The notes below the pieces were generated by a model. It was given only the letters and a program-made list of their open reading frames with translations. It did not search any database and was not told the DNA's origin. From UBA1425 sp045537495 (GTDB lineage: Bacteria; Bacillota; Clostridia; Oscillospirales; Acutalibacteraceae): a stretch of 13,551 nucleotides of DNA. Shown here piece after piece: positions 8,701 to 13,551 of the stretch. Each line of letters starts with the position of its first letter. The stretch's first letter is position 1. The position numbers and the translations under genes were made by a program. The stretch lies in the NCBI GenBank assembly GCA_045537495.1, contig JAZSPN010000016.1, positions 1 through 13,551 of the forward strand, given 5' to 3'.

Positions 8701-9812
8701 TAGCTTCTGTTGGCAGAACCGCTGCTGCTCATGATTCCGCCGTTTGTTCCGTCAAGCCATACTGTATAGTTTGCAGGCGCCCCTATATCCCCTTCATCAA
8801 CGGCATCCGGATTATGAGTCACCTGTCCGTCATCGGTACCGACAGCTTCTTCACTCATTACGGTAGGTGTGATCTGCGGTGAAACAACTCCGTATCCGCA
8901 TACAAGGGAGCTGTCCGTCGTGTATTCGGATTTTTTGACCTTATCTTCAAGATTTCCCTCTATCGCATAGATGTATCCGCCCTCATATCCCGTAACAATT
9001 GCCGTTGAGTCCGCTGTTGAGTTACCGTTTTTGTCAAGGAAAACTATATCGCCGCTTACCGGAACATATTCTTCGACAGGTCTGTAATTGCCCTGCTTTT
9101 CCCACTCGATACGCATTGTTTCCGCTCCGGAACTTATCGGAACGCTGTCAAGCCCCGAGTACCGAAGGCAGAACGACGTAAACATTACAGACCATTCTCC
9201 GTACGGATTTCCGTACCATTCTCCGTAACGGGTATATCCGTGCTTTACATCATCGGAGTCCGCCTCGAAATTCAATGTGCTTTCTTTGTATCCGAGCTGT
9301 GATTTTGCCGTAGCAACTATTTTCTCGTTAACGCTCAGATCTTCGGGTATATCGGGAAGTGTTGCTTCCCAGATTTCCGCTGTTTCAAGATCTGCCTTTA
9401 TATCGGAATAACACGATACCGTATGTATGTGCTCCTCAAATCCGCAGATATGTACGGTTTTATAGCACTCGTCGGTGTGTACGTGCATTTCGGATTCCGA
9501 CGAACTCTCTGCAAAACACTCTTCGCCGTGTTCATGCTCATCATCCTCGCAAACAAGGATTCCTTCCGCATCCGTTAAATTTTCTTCCGTTTCACAGACA
9601 AGCTTGCTTTCCGTACATTCGACACCGTGTTCGTGCTCATCTTTTCCGCAAAAGGCTTCTCCCGCGAAGGTTATTCCCACAAGCTTCAGCCACCAGAACA
9701 CCAACAAAACAACTAAAAATGAAAGCACGGGCAGAATCAGCGCAAGATTCTTCTTGATGCTTTTTGCTCTGCTTGCCGAATTAACATAACTCATTGTTTC
9801 CGAATCATTCAC
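5742..9812 (-). CDS. Giant multidomain pilus tip adhesin, LPSTG anchored
   Basis: The protein has 1356 residues and a GTG start, chosen because AAAGGGGG sits 8 nt upstream; the next ATG (residue 7) has no such site. Domains in order: cytoplasmic lead (1-22); signal/anchor helix (23-46); four HxHxxxC metal-site-like repeats (55-134); CHAP fold (about 158-312) with Ser208 and Ser269 in place of the catalytic Cys and His; InlB/Listeria-Bacteroides-type repeat (347-427); fibro-slime domain (about 435-792) with FTGDDDVWVFLDGKLVLDLGG; Cna_B-like domain (794-932; Lys800, E-box around Glu867, Asn930); second Cna_B (937-1200; Lys945, Glu1008) interrupted by a beta-trefoil-like stretch (about 1031-1181); third Cna_B (1206-1309; Lys1212, Glu1276, Asn1307). 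The sorting signal is LPSTG (1317-1321), a helix and an Arg-rich tail. Size, position before the major pilin and the adhesive domains indicate the tip subunit that contacts host or substrate (inference). Confidence 0.9.
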   Translation of the reverse strand: MNDSETMSYVNSASRAKSIKKNLALILPVLSFLVVLLVFWWLKLVGITFAGEAFCGKDEHEHGVECTESKLVCETEENLTDAEGILVCEDDEHEHGEECFAESSSESEMHVHTDECYKTVHICGFEEHIHTVSCYSDIKADLETAEIWEATLPDIPEDLSVNEKIVATAKSQLGYKESTLNFEADSDDVKHGYTRYGEWYGNPYGEWSVMFTSFCLRYSGLDSVPISSGAETMRIEWEKQGNYRPVEEYVPVSGDIVFLDKNGNSTADSTAIVTGYEGGYIYAIEGNLEDKVKKSEYTTDSSLVCGYGVVSPQITPTVMSEEAVGTDDGQVTHNPDAVDEGDIGAPANYTVWLDGTNGGIMSSSGSANRSYTVSAGSTMILPLEWQSPDKYGYKLRGWFDIRNYRYYKPGDSVTVTDNMVFYADWEANTYDIGQFNSSVADTVSTNDFITTRMFDYGVLFNVLSETANVNVSSSTHSETWNLLTSGNNRYNGERTLNFIFRDWDRGSEDISYPNGHNDINNPTEAGTVYSGLYTDKLGSLLFDPETEVIGKNYIGEADHLFRYMDDPTDPNYGYYYYNSEYNAASYNQTDQRFYVYNYLECTRDSANSSDEGKYADFLPFNSPYANTNGRYVNSYTYGGVNGEYNNGTAHYMYDSRYNDNDNSTSYVGANFWFGMSIDIDFYLPNSPGTVLSDGSYGNRDIYGNYMHFRFTGDDDVWVFLDGKLVLDLGGLHGRETGDINFSTGEVFINGVKNTALSNTLSAAKEGGHKLTFYYLERGSSMSNCAIYFNLAPRFSFSIQKEDVLTRDILNGAQFSVYRDSACTVPAELWRSREAYLNGEASTNVFTVINGVAEMWGMGAGNTYYIKETKPPDAEGYGVSNGIIRLVFDKMGTATYDVEIIDGGEGVSGGFTIYGFRIDEETQRAYLVATNSNSPHSEVTQVHAHKIWNDSVDHTGEAVEVYLTVTDEDGTVRRLQEAVLTAENKWRITWSNLPKYREDGETPIVYGVEEAYVSGYYSKVEKTDSFTITETVWTQTNTLQNGQTYILRTSNGCLATRDNAEDTGFIWVNEATAKESPSALWTVAVRGQTVRLTNGQGQTLTFYYNGGSSGYPTDFFALKGSENEQAKQYLRYVSEANGIRMYYDGADNVDYYLIGTMTDAQKFNYSTSRNNALLFTPIYRNVTVNTETPEGAAYEITNTPLQSDNETSLKVFKEWDLGYTSQNVTGYEQSQVTVKLLADGNETGRTVTLSLRNGWTDTFYGLPYKGSDGNVIEYTVEESWDNDDWQPTYSKPKRVGSGVPTYEITVTNTYRWGHGYELPSTGGVGQYVWILSGLAIVTGTLVFGCILRRRQERRVGK
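9411..9650 (-). repeat. HxHxxxC repeats in the tip adhesin (potential metal sites)
   Basis: Residues 55-134 of the adhesin contain three full units C-x4-H-x-H-x3-C: C55/H60/H62/C66, C88/H93/H95/C99 and C123/H128/H130/C134. There is also a unit lacking the first Cys (H110/H112/C116) and a lone C73. Each full unit offers four ligands in the CHHC arrangement that could hold zinc or another metal. The block follows the membrane segment directly. The ligand pattern is visible in the sequence; metal binding is inference. Confidence 0.75.
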
Positions 9813-9820
9813 TCTGTCTG

Positions 9821-9828
9821 CCCCCTTT
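9821..9828 (-). promoter_or_regulatory. Ribosome binding site that fixes the adhesin GTG start
   Basis: The minus strand reads AAAGGGGG, then CAGACAGA, then GTG. The 8-nt spacing is ideal, and no comparable site precedes the internal ATG at residue 7, so translation is placed at GTG. Confidence 0.7.
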
Positions 9829-9848
9829 CACCTGAAATTTTTATGATG

Positions 9849-10430
9849 TCAGTTCAGTAATGAAATATCCGAAATCGGCCATATCTTAAAAAAAAGCTTA
9901 CCGATGATCTGTTCCCGTTCCACACAGCCTATAACGGTACTTCGGCTGTCGATAGAGGTTTCTCTGTGATCCCCCATAAGAAAAAATTCATTCTCGGGAA
10001 CTGTGAACGGAAACTCGATATCACATTCTCCCAGGCCCTTTTCACTGATGTAGGGCTCATCAAGTCTTTCCCCGTTAACCTCTACGTTACCCTCGTCGTC
10101 TATTACGATTACATCTCCGGGAAGCCCTATTACACGCTTTATAAGAATTTTGTTCGAATACGAAAACCCGCATAAATCCCCTTGCTGCAAGTTTGTGCTT
10201 TTGATGAGAACCACTATTTCTCCGTTGTTTAGAGTAGGTTCCATGCTTGTTCCCGATATCTGCAACACGGGTAAAACCAGTGTCGCAATCAGCACCGCTA
10301 TTGCCGCTACTATCGTAAGTGCGTAAACGGTATTTTTCACTATTTTCCGATACCGTATTCTGTTTCGCTCACGCTTCAATTCGGTCTGTATCAATTCAGC
10401 CGAAGGAAGTGCATTTTCTTTATTCTGCAT
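9849..10430 (-). CDS. lepB: Signal peptidase I
   Basis: The protein has 193 residues. It is a type I signal peptidase, a membrane serine protease that removes signal peptides from exported proteins using a Ser/Lys dyad. A basic cytoplasmic lead (about 1-32) precedes one membrane helix (about 33-55). The conserved boxes are complete: SGTSMEPTL with Ser62, KRVIGLPGD with Lys98, and GDHRETSIDSR (153-163). Pilus loci of some streptococci carry SipA-type homologues lacking the dyad; this one looks active. The start overlaps the coiled-coil gene by 11 bp, and the adhesin gene follows after 36 bp. This position suggests it is dedicated to processing the pilins encoded downstream, perhaps the adhesin with its unusually long N-terminus (inference). 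Confidence 0.95.
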   Translation of the reverse strand: MQNKENALPSAELIQTELKRERNRIRYRKIVKNTVYALTIVAAIAVLIATLVLPVLQISGTSMEPTLNNGEIVVLIKSTNLQQGDLCGFSYSNKILIKRVIGLPGDVIVIDDEGNVEVNGERLDEPYISEKGLGECDIEFPFTVPENEFFLMGDHRETSIDSRSTVIGCVEREQIIGKLFFKIWPISDISLLN

Positions 10431-10881
10431 CTTTTCCCATCACCGTAAAATCTTTTGTAAACTCACCGAGCATTTCTTTGGGATCATACATTCGGTGTAC
10501 CTTATCGGAAATTTCCTGAAGTCTTTTTTCAAATTCAGCTTCACGCTCTGCCATGCGCTGTTGAGTTTCCTCTACAATCTTCTCGGCGCGTTTTTTTGCC
10601 TCGTCTTCGGCTCTCCGTACAAGAAGTGCCTGATTTTCGCAGACCTTCCTGATGCTGTCAAGATACTGAGTCGCCGCCGCATCGGCAGCTTCAAAAACTC
10701 CGTTAAGCTTTAATGACGCTTCCGCTATCGATCCCGCTTCCGATTCTATAAGCCGTCTTTCGCTGAGCTTTTCTTCGGTTTCTTCCAGCTTTTTCTGCAA
10801 GGCATCTGCTCTCTCCGTCTGCCTGAGCAATAATTCAAGCAATTGCTTGCGATTCATTTTTTTAAGTTCTTTCTCTGTCAT
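10420..10881 (-). CDS. Coiled-coil protein of unknown function, first gene of the pilus operon
   Basis: The protein has 153 residues from MTEKELKK. That start follows AAAGGG by 10 nt, whereas an in-frame ATG at 10908 has no ribosome binding site. It has no signal peptide or membrane segment, so it is predicted cytoplasmic. Residues 11-45 and about 85-125 are charged, Leu/Glu/Lys/Arg-rich and heptad-like (coiled coil). Between them is SIAEASLKLNGVFEAADAAA (51-70), an Ala-rich amphipathic stretch. I recall similar small coiled-coil proteins before signal peptidase and pilin genes in Clostridia, but I know no function. It overlaps the signal peptidase start by 11 bp, so the two are translationally coupled. 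A role in organising the membrane assembly site or in regulation is only a guess. Confidence 0.75.
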   Translation of the reverse strand: MTEKELKKMNRKQLLELLLRQTERADALQKKLEETEEKLSERRLIESEAGSIAEASLKLNGVFEAADAAATQYLDSIRKVCENQALLVRRAEDEAKKRAEKIVEETQQRMAEREAEFEKRLQEISDKVHRMYDPKEMLGEFTKDFTVMGKDAE

Positions 10882-10971
10882 TTCAGCACATCCCTTTACG
10901 CTGTTCATTTTTGCAATAAGAATTATAATTCTTAATCCACAAATAACGCATCAGATAAAGCTACACTTATT

Positions 10972-10988
10972 CTAATAAATTTTATTAG
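10972..10988. repeat. AT-rich palindrome, possible operator
   Basis: CTAATAAA and TTTATTAG are perfect 8-bp inverted arms around a single base, about 90 bp upstream of the coiled-coil gene start. This symmetry suits a dimeric regulator, but the base composition makes chance occurrence plausible. Confidence 0.35.
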
Positions 10989-11242
10989 TTTATAATATCA
11001 TAATTCATAGTGTTTTTTATTCCGTAATAGAAATTTAATCATTTTTTATTGTTCCGTTAAGCAAAAATGAAGGGATGCAAATGCGCTGAATAAACACACC
11101 GAGTGTTCATGGCGTAAAACATTAATCCCTGTTTTATGCGATCTGCACTTATCACGGCAATCACGAAACATCCCGTCCCCTTCGCTTTTCACCGAATACA
11201 TTACAAACTTTTGAAAAACCGACAAAACCATATTCATGGTAA

Positions 11243-11271
11243 TTGACTTTATAATGTAAAAATGATAAAAT
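11243..11271 (+). promoter_or_regulatory. Sigma-A type promoter for the GH16 gene
   Basis: TTGACT (11243-11248) and TAAAAT (11266-11271) are separated by exactly 17 bp, near the housekeeping consensus (five matches of six in each box). The start codon lies 32 bp downstream of the -10 box with AAGGAG at 11291-11296, giving a short leader. Confidence 0.8.
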
Positions 11272-11303
11272 GAAATTACAGTTTAAAGATAAGGAGATCG
11301 AAT

Positions 11304-12221
11304 ATGTTTGACAACTTTTTGACTAAATATCTGAAGCTTGCCCCCAGACAGGTGTGGGGAGTTCATCAGCAGTGGCATTATGTAAAGGAAATCTTCACTT
11401 CATTTTCTGTTAAAAAGATTATTGCCGCAATTGTCGCAATAATCGAGCTTTTCGGATTGACTGTTTTTGATTTTCCCACCACTCCCCGCGGTCAGGAGCT
11501 TGATCTTACCGGCTACAAACTCGTTTTCGAAGACGAGTTCAAGGGCGATTCACTCAATACCGACGTTTGGGCATACCGCGGAAACGGCCCCAGAAGAGGT
11601 GGTTTCAATGCCGAAAGTCAGGTCAGAGTCGAAAACGGCAACATGATTATGACGGGTGATTATCAGACCGACGGCACCTACGGCGAAGGCTGGTATACGG
11701 GTATGATAAAGCTCAAGGAACGCTATTGTAAGGGCTATTTCGAAATTCGCTGTATCGCAAACTCGGCCCCCGGCTACTGGTCTGCATTCTGGATTCAGGC
11801 AGATGCCCCCTATACCGCATCCGTTTCTAAGGGCGGTGTCGGCGGTGCCGAAATCGATATTTTCGAGTCGATGAGCTGGGGTGACAAGGTAGGCAGCAAT
11901 TCCGTTTCACAGACTATCCACTGTGCAGGCGTTGACGGTGTCGAGGAAGGCTTCCAGTCCTTGAATCTCGGTACTTTCTACGGTGACAAGATTTATGAAA
12001 AATACAACACCTACGGACTCGAATGGACTGATGACGAGTACATCTTCTACATCAACGGTGTCGAAACCCGCCGTTCATCCTTCGGCAACGGTGTTTCCGA
12101 AGTCCTCGAAGACGTTATCGTTTCCCTCGAAATCCCCTCGGCAGAAGAGCTCTCCAAACTCGATAAGGATACCTACAAAACGGAATTCATCGTTGACTAC
12201 GTAAGAATTTATCAGAAATAA
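11304..12221 (+). CDS. GH16 family beta-glucanase, membrane-anchored
   Basis: The protein has 305 residues. AAGGAG sits 7 nt before the ATG. Residues 66-303 form a GH16 beta-jelly-roll: LVFEDEFKGDSLNTDVW, the substrate-cleft stretch PGYWSAFWIQ (156-165), the catalytic motif EIDIFE (Glu183 nucleophile, Asp185, Glu188 acid/base) and the terminal FIVDYVRIYQ. The ExDxxE form with the extra residue is typical of laminarinase-like beta-1,3-glucanases rather than lichenases, so laminarin or mixed-linkage glucan is the likely substrate (family inference). The N-terminus is odd: a 35-residue polar/basic lead precedes the hydrophobic segment (about 36-56). This fits a type II signal anchor better than a cleaved signal peptide and would place the enzyme on the outer membrane face. 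The gene stands alone with its own promoter and terminator, divergent from the pilus operon. Confidence 0.92.
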   Translation: MFDNFLTKYLKLAPRQVWGVHQQWHYVKEIFTSFSVKKIIAAIVAIIELFGLTVFDFPTTPRGQELDLTGYKLVFEDEFKGDSLNTDVWAYRGNGPRRGGFNAESQVRVENGNMIMTGDYQTDGTYGEGWYTGMIKLKERYCKGYFEIRCIANSAPGYWSAFWIQADAPYTASVSKGGVGGAEIDIFESMSWGDKVGSNSVSQTIHCAGVDGVEEGFQSLNLGTFYGDKIYEKYNTYGLEWTDDEYIFYINGVETRRSSFGNGVSEVLEDVIVSLEIPSAEELSKLDKDTYKTEFIVDYVRIYQK

Positions 12222-12233
12222 GCATATAACAAC

Positions 12234-12269
12234 AAAGAGCTGACCGCATTAAATCGGTCGGCTCTTTTA
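12234..12269 (+). terminator. Rho-independent terminator of GH16, possibly bidirectional
   Basis: AAAGAGCTGACCG and CGGTCGGCTCTTT form a 13-bp stem with one G-U pair and an 8-nt loop, followed by a short T-run. It starts 12 bp after the GH16 stop and lies between two converging genes, so it probably also stops transcription of the small minus-strand gene. Confidence 0.9.
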
Positions 12270-12306
12270 AAAATTAACATATCGGCACTGATGTTACCGT
12301 ATCAAA

Positions 12307-12591
12307 TCATTCCTCATATATCCTCGGCAACAGAGATTTCTGACAGTTCGGTTTACGTTCATACCCGGGGCAATCGATGCTGACAGGATTAATATATTGC
12401 TCCGGTACGGAATCGTATTCCGAACATTCAGGCTCATCCCACGTTCCGTAATGCATATTTATATGCACACACGATACACAAAGAGGGACATATATTGTGC
12501 CCGCCATCGGTGCCTCCAGATGACTGTGCGCTTTTTCGCAATCGGCAAGGAACTCCGCCTTGAGTTCATCGCTGAAATTTTCAAATCCCAT
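12307..12591 (-). CDS. Small Cys-rich hypothetical protein
   Basis: The protein has 94 residues. I do not recognise a named family. It has no signal peptide or membrane helix, so it is probably cytoplasmic. Six cysteines (18, 38, 41, 56, 74, 83) include a CVSC pair (38-41), PEC (54-56) and DCPGYE (73-78), which resembles a small zinc-ribbon-like or metal-binding fold. Acidic and Tyr/Pro-rich stretches lie between. GGGGTG sits 7 nt upstream of the ATG, and a good extended -10 promoter precedes it. It converges with GH16 and shares its terminator. These signals make it a credible gene even though it is short. Confidence 0.7.
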   Translation of the reverse strand: MGFENFSDELKAEFLADCEKAHSHLEAPMAGTIYVPLCVSCVHINMHYGTWDEPECSEYDSVPEQYINPVSIDCPGYERKPNCQKSLLPRIYEE

Positions 12592-12641
12592 TACAACACC
12601 CCGCTGTCATGATGAATTTCCCCTTAAACCTTTGTGCTTAT

Positions 12642-12670
12642 GTTATATCATATTTTCGGTATCTTTGCAA
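12642..12670 (-). promoter_or_regulatory. Promoter for the small Cys-rich gene
   Basis: On the minus strand TTGCAA and TATAAC are separated by 17 bp, with TG one base before the -10 box (extended -10). It lies about 50 bp upstream of the ATG at 12591. Confidence 0.65.
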
Positions 12671-12907
12671 CAAACCGAATATTTTCAGCAGCGGTAAAGA
12701 GATAACAGATTCATCAATAATCTTTATGTCCGTCTGATTCACGGAGGATGAGGCTATTAAAAAATACATGCTTGCCTTTACTTTTCTGAGGATTTAAAAA
12801 ATAGTTTTTCAGCTTATCTTTGACTATGATTTCATTTTTTATCTTTTTCTTACAACCGAGAATCCATCCTCTCTGAAAACATAACAACAATAAAATTCAG
12901 AAAACAA

Positions 12908-12950
12908 AAAAACCGCTGAATCGCTATATATCAACGATTCGGCGGTTTTT
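12908..12950. terminator. Strong bidirectional terminator hairpin with no clear parent gene
   Basis: AAAAACCGCTGAATCG and CGATTCGGCGGTTTTT pair over 16 bp with one G-U pair and an 11-nt loop. The T-run follows the stem in both directions (TTTTT on +, seven T on -). No convincing gene ends here on either strand, so it may insulate two segments or end an unannotated small RNA. Confidence 0.85.
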
Positions 12951-13047
12951 AATTGGTGCGGATGTTCATAACACAAGTAGTTCTCCGGCAATACATATTC
13001 TATATTTCGTACTCTAATATATTTCCTCAGATATGGAGGAATACATA

Positions 13048-13326
13048 ATGTCAAATATTATTGAAGATTTATATTACGGCAACATTGAGCCACAAGAGGT
13101 CAATTCAGAATTAACCCCTAAACTCAAAAAGAAACTGAGTAACCTTGCTGAAAAAGAAGAACAACTCACGGCAAGACTTACCGGTGAAGAAAAAGAAATG
13201 TTTCTTAGTTATGTAAGTGCTTATGTTGAATTTTCAACAACAAGTAATGCTGACAGTTTTATATCAGGCTTCAGACTTGGGGCAAAATTTATATACGATA
13301 CATTTGTTAAGGATACGAAAGGATGA
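13048..13326 (+). CDS. DUF6809 family small protein
   Basis: The protein has 92 residues from MSNIIEDLYYG. The start was chosen because GGAGGA lies 7 nt upstream; an in-frame ATG 15 bp earlier overlaps that site. The pattern I/LxEDLYYGNI near the N-terminus, a charged helical middle with a coiled-coil tendency (about 25-50) and FISGFRLGAKFI near the C-terminus match DUF6809, a family of small helical proteins of unknown function that I associate with accessory and mobile regions of Clostridia. There is no signal peptide or membrane segment. The stop overlaps the next start as ATGA, so this gene and the TnpV gene form a coupled pair. Confidence 0.8.
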   Translation: MSNIIEDLYYGNIEPQEVNSELTPKLKKKLSNLAEKEEQLTARLTGEEKEMFLSYVSAYVEFSTTSNADSFISGFRLGAKFIYDTFVKDTKG

Positions 13327-13551
13327 ATGCTACTATGAAAAACAACACAAATATTACATACAGAAGAGTTGGAGATTACAACATACCTAACCTTATTTTA
13401 CCGCCCGAAGAGGCAGGCGTTACCCTCGGCAAATGGGGTATGTTACACAAGGATTATCTACTCAAACACAAGAAAGTTGTGTTTGCAACTCTGCTTGCAG
13501 AAGGTAAACTTTATCAGCACTGTGCCGAAGTGGAAAATCAAGCACGAGAGA
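13323..13551 (+). CDS. tnpV: TnpV-like transposon-associated protein, cut by window edge
   Basis: The first 76 residues are visible and the frame is open to the right edge. The N-terminal pattern ITYRRVGDYNIPNLILPPEE, then GKWGMLHKDYLLKHK, then LLAEGKLYQHCAEVENQA, matches the TnpV family, small proteins carried by integrative and transposable elements of Clostridia, of no proven biochemical role. The ATG at 13323 overlaps the preceding stop (ATGA), with AAGGA 9 nt upstream; an ATG at 13335 is an alternative start. Its presence suggests that a mobile element lies beyond the right edge. Without that sequence, neither an end nor a recombinase can be identified. Confidence 0.75.
   Translation, partial: MNATMKNNTNITYRRVGDYNIPNLILPPEEAGVTLGKWGMLHKDYLLKHKKVVFATLLAEGKLYQHCAEVENQARE

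Larger units (their letters stand above)
10882..11303. other. Divergent intergenic region between pilus operon and GH16 gene
   Basis: This is a 422-bp AT-rich spacer. It holds the GH16 promoter near its right end. For the pilus operon (minus strand) a TATAAT-like sequence lies at 10922-10927, but I find no matching -35 box at normal spacing, so the operon promoter is unassigned. Structured elements present are an 8-bp near-perfect palindrome (10972-10988) and two adjacent imperfect inverted repeats (11090-11110 and 11112-11139). No riboswitch class was recognised, and I see no convincing coding sequence. Confidence 0.6.
12592..13047. other. Intergenic region at the edge of the accessory segment
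   Basis: This 456-bp AT-rich spacer contains the minus-strand promoter at 12642-12670, the bidirectional terminator at 12908-12950 and the ribosome binding site of the next gene (GGAGGA at 13035-13040). A short minus-strand open stretch ending at 12714 lacks a start codon and is not called. I see no RNA gene or attachment-site repeat. Confidence 0.55.

Noticed and set aside
10922..10950. TATAAT-like box on the minus strand as the operon promoter
   Set aside because: No acceptable -35 box lies 16-18 bp upstream, and the local sequence is itself palindromic and AT-rich.
11041..11200. Possible cyclic-di-GMP or other riboswitch ahead of the pilus operon
   Set aside because: Such switches often precede adhesin genes, so I looked for the conserved cores on both strands, but none of the known class motifs was recognisable.
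11046..11237. Minus-strand 63-codon frame in the divergent spacer
   Set aside because: It has no ribosome binding site, overlaps inverted repeats, and its Cys/His/Phe-rich composition is unlike the neighbouring genes.
12714..12896. Minus-strand open stretch of about 58 codons reading roughly KKKIKNEIIVKDKLKNYF and ending at 12714
   Set aside because: It looks somewhat protein-like but has no ATG or GTG start or ribosome binding site and begins next to the terminator hairpin. It could be a gene remnant, but AT-rich chance sequence explains it as well.
12839..13054. Minus-strand 71-codon frame
   Set aside because: It reads straight through the strong terminator hairpin at 12908-12950 and overlaps the ribosome binding site of the DUF6809 gene. 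It has no supporting signals.

Overview
The window looks like a chromosomal stretch from a Gram-positive gut or rumen Firmicute, most likely class Clostridia (Oscillospiraceae/Lachnospiraceae type). The reasons are LPXTG-type sorting signals with a class C sortase, strong AGGAG-type ribosome binding sites, and DUF6809 and TnpV family genes at the right edge. This placement is inferred from gene content; no rRNA or other phylogenetic marker is present.

About three quarters of the window is one minus-strand operon for a sortase-assembled pilus. In transcription order (right to left) it holds: a coiled-coil protein (10420-10881), signal peptidase I (9849-10430), a 1356-residue multidomain tip adhesin (5742-9812), the major pilin (4190-5665), a class C sortase (3280-4119), a minor or basal pilin (2363-3283), a sortase-fold protein with all three catalytic residues replaced (1761-2366), and a glycoside-hydrolase-like protein that runs off the left edge (1-1736). 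Spacing is tight: an 11-bp overlap, two 4-bp ATGA overlaps, and gaps of 24-76 bp. A perfect 11-bp stem-loop lies between the major pilin and the sortase.

The likely division of labour is as follows. Signal peptidase processes the exported pilins. The class C sortase links LPETG major pilins into a shaft, with the LPSTG adhesin at the tip and the PPQTG pilin at the base. The tip adhesin carries Cys/His metal-site-like repeats, a CHAP fold lacking its catalytic Cys and His, an InlB-type repeat, a fibro-slime domain and three Cna_B-type domains, one of them apparently split by a beta-trefoil-like insert. The operon thus encodes two folds whose enzymes appear dead (sortase and CHAP) next to an intact sortase and an intact signal peptidase. 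This is the most unusual aspect of the window.

To the right of the operon a 422-bp AT-rich spacer separates it from a divergent GH16 beta-glucanase (11304-12221, +) with a clear promoter and terminator. A small Cys-rich protein (12307-12591, -) converges on the GH16 gene. After a mostly empty 456-bp spacer that includes a strong bidirectional terminator, the window ends in DUF6809 and partial TnpV genes, which suggests the edge of a mobile or accessory element.
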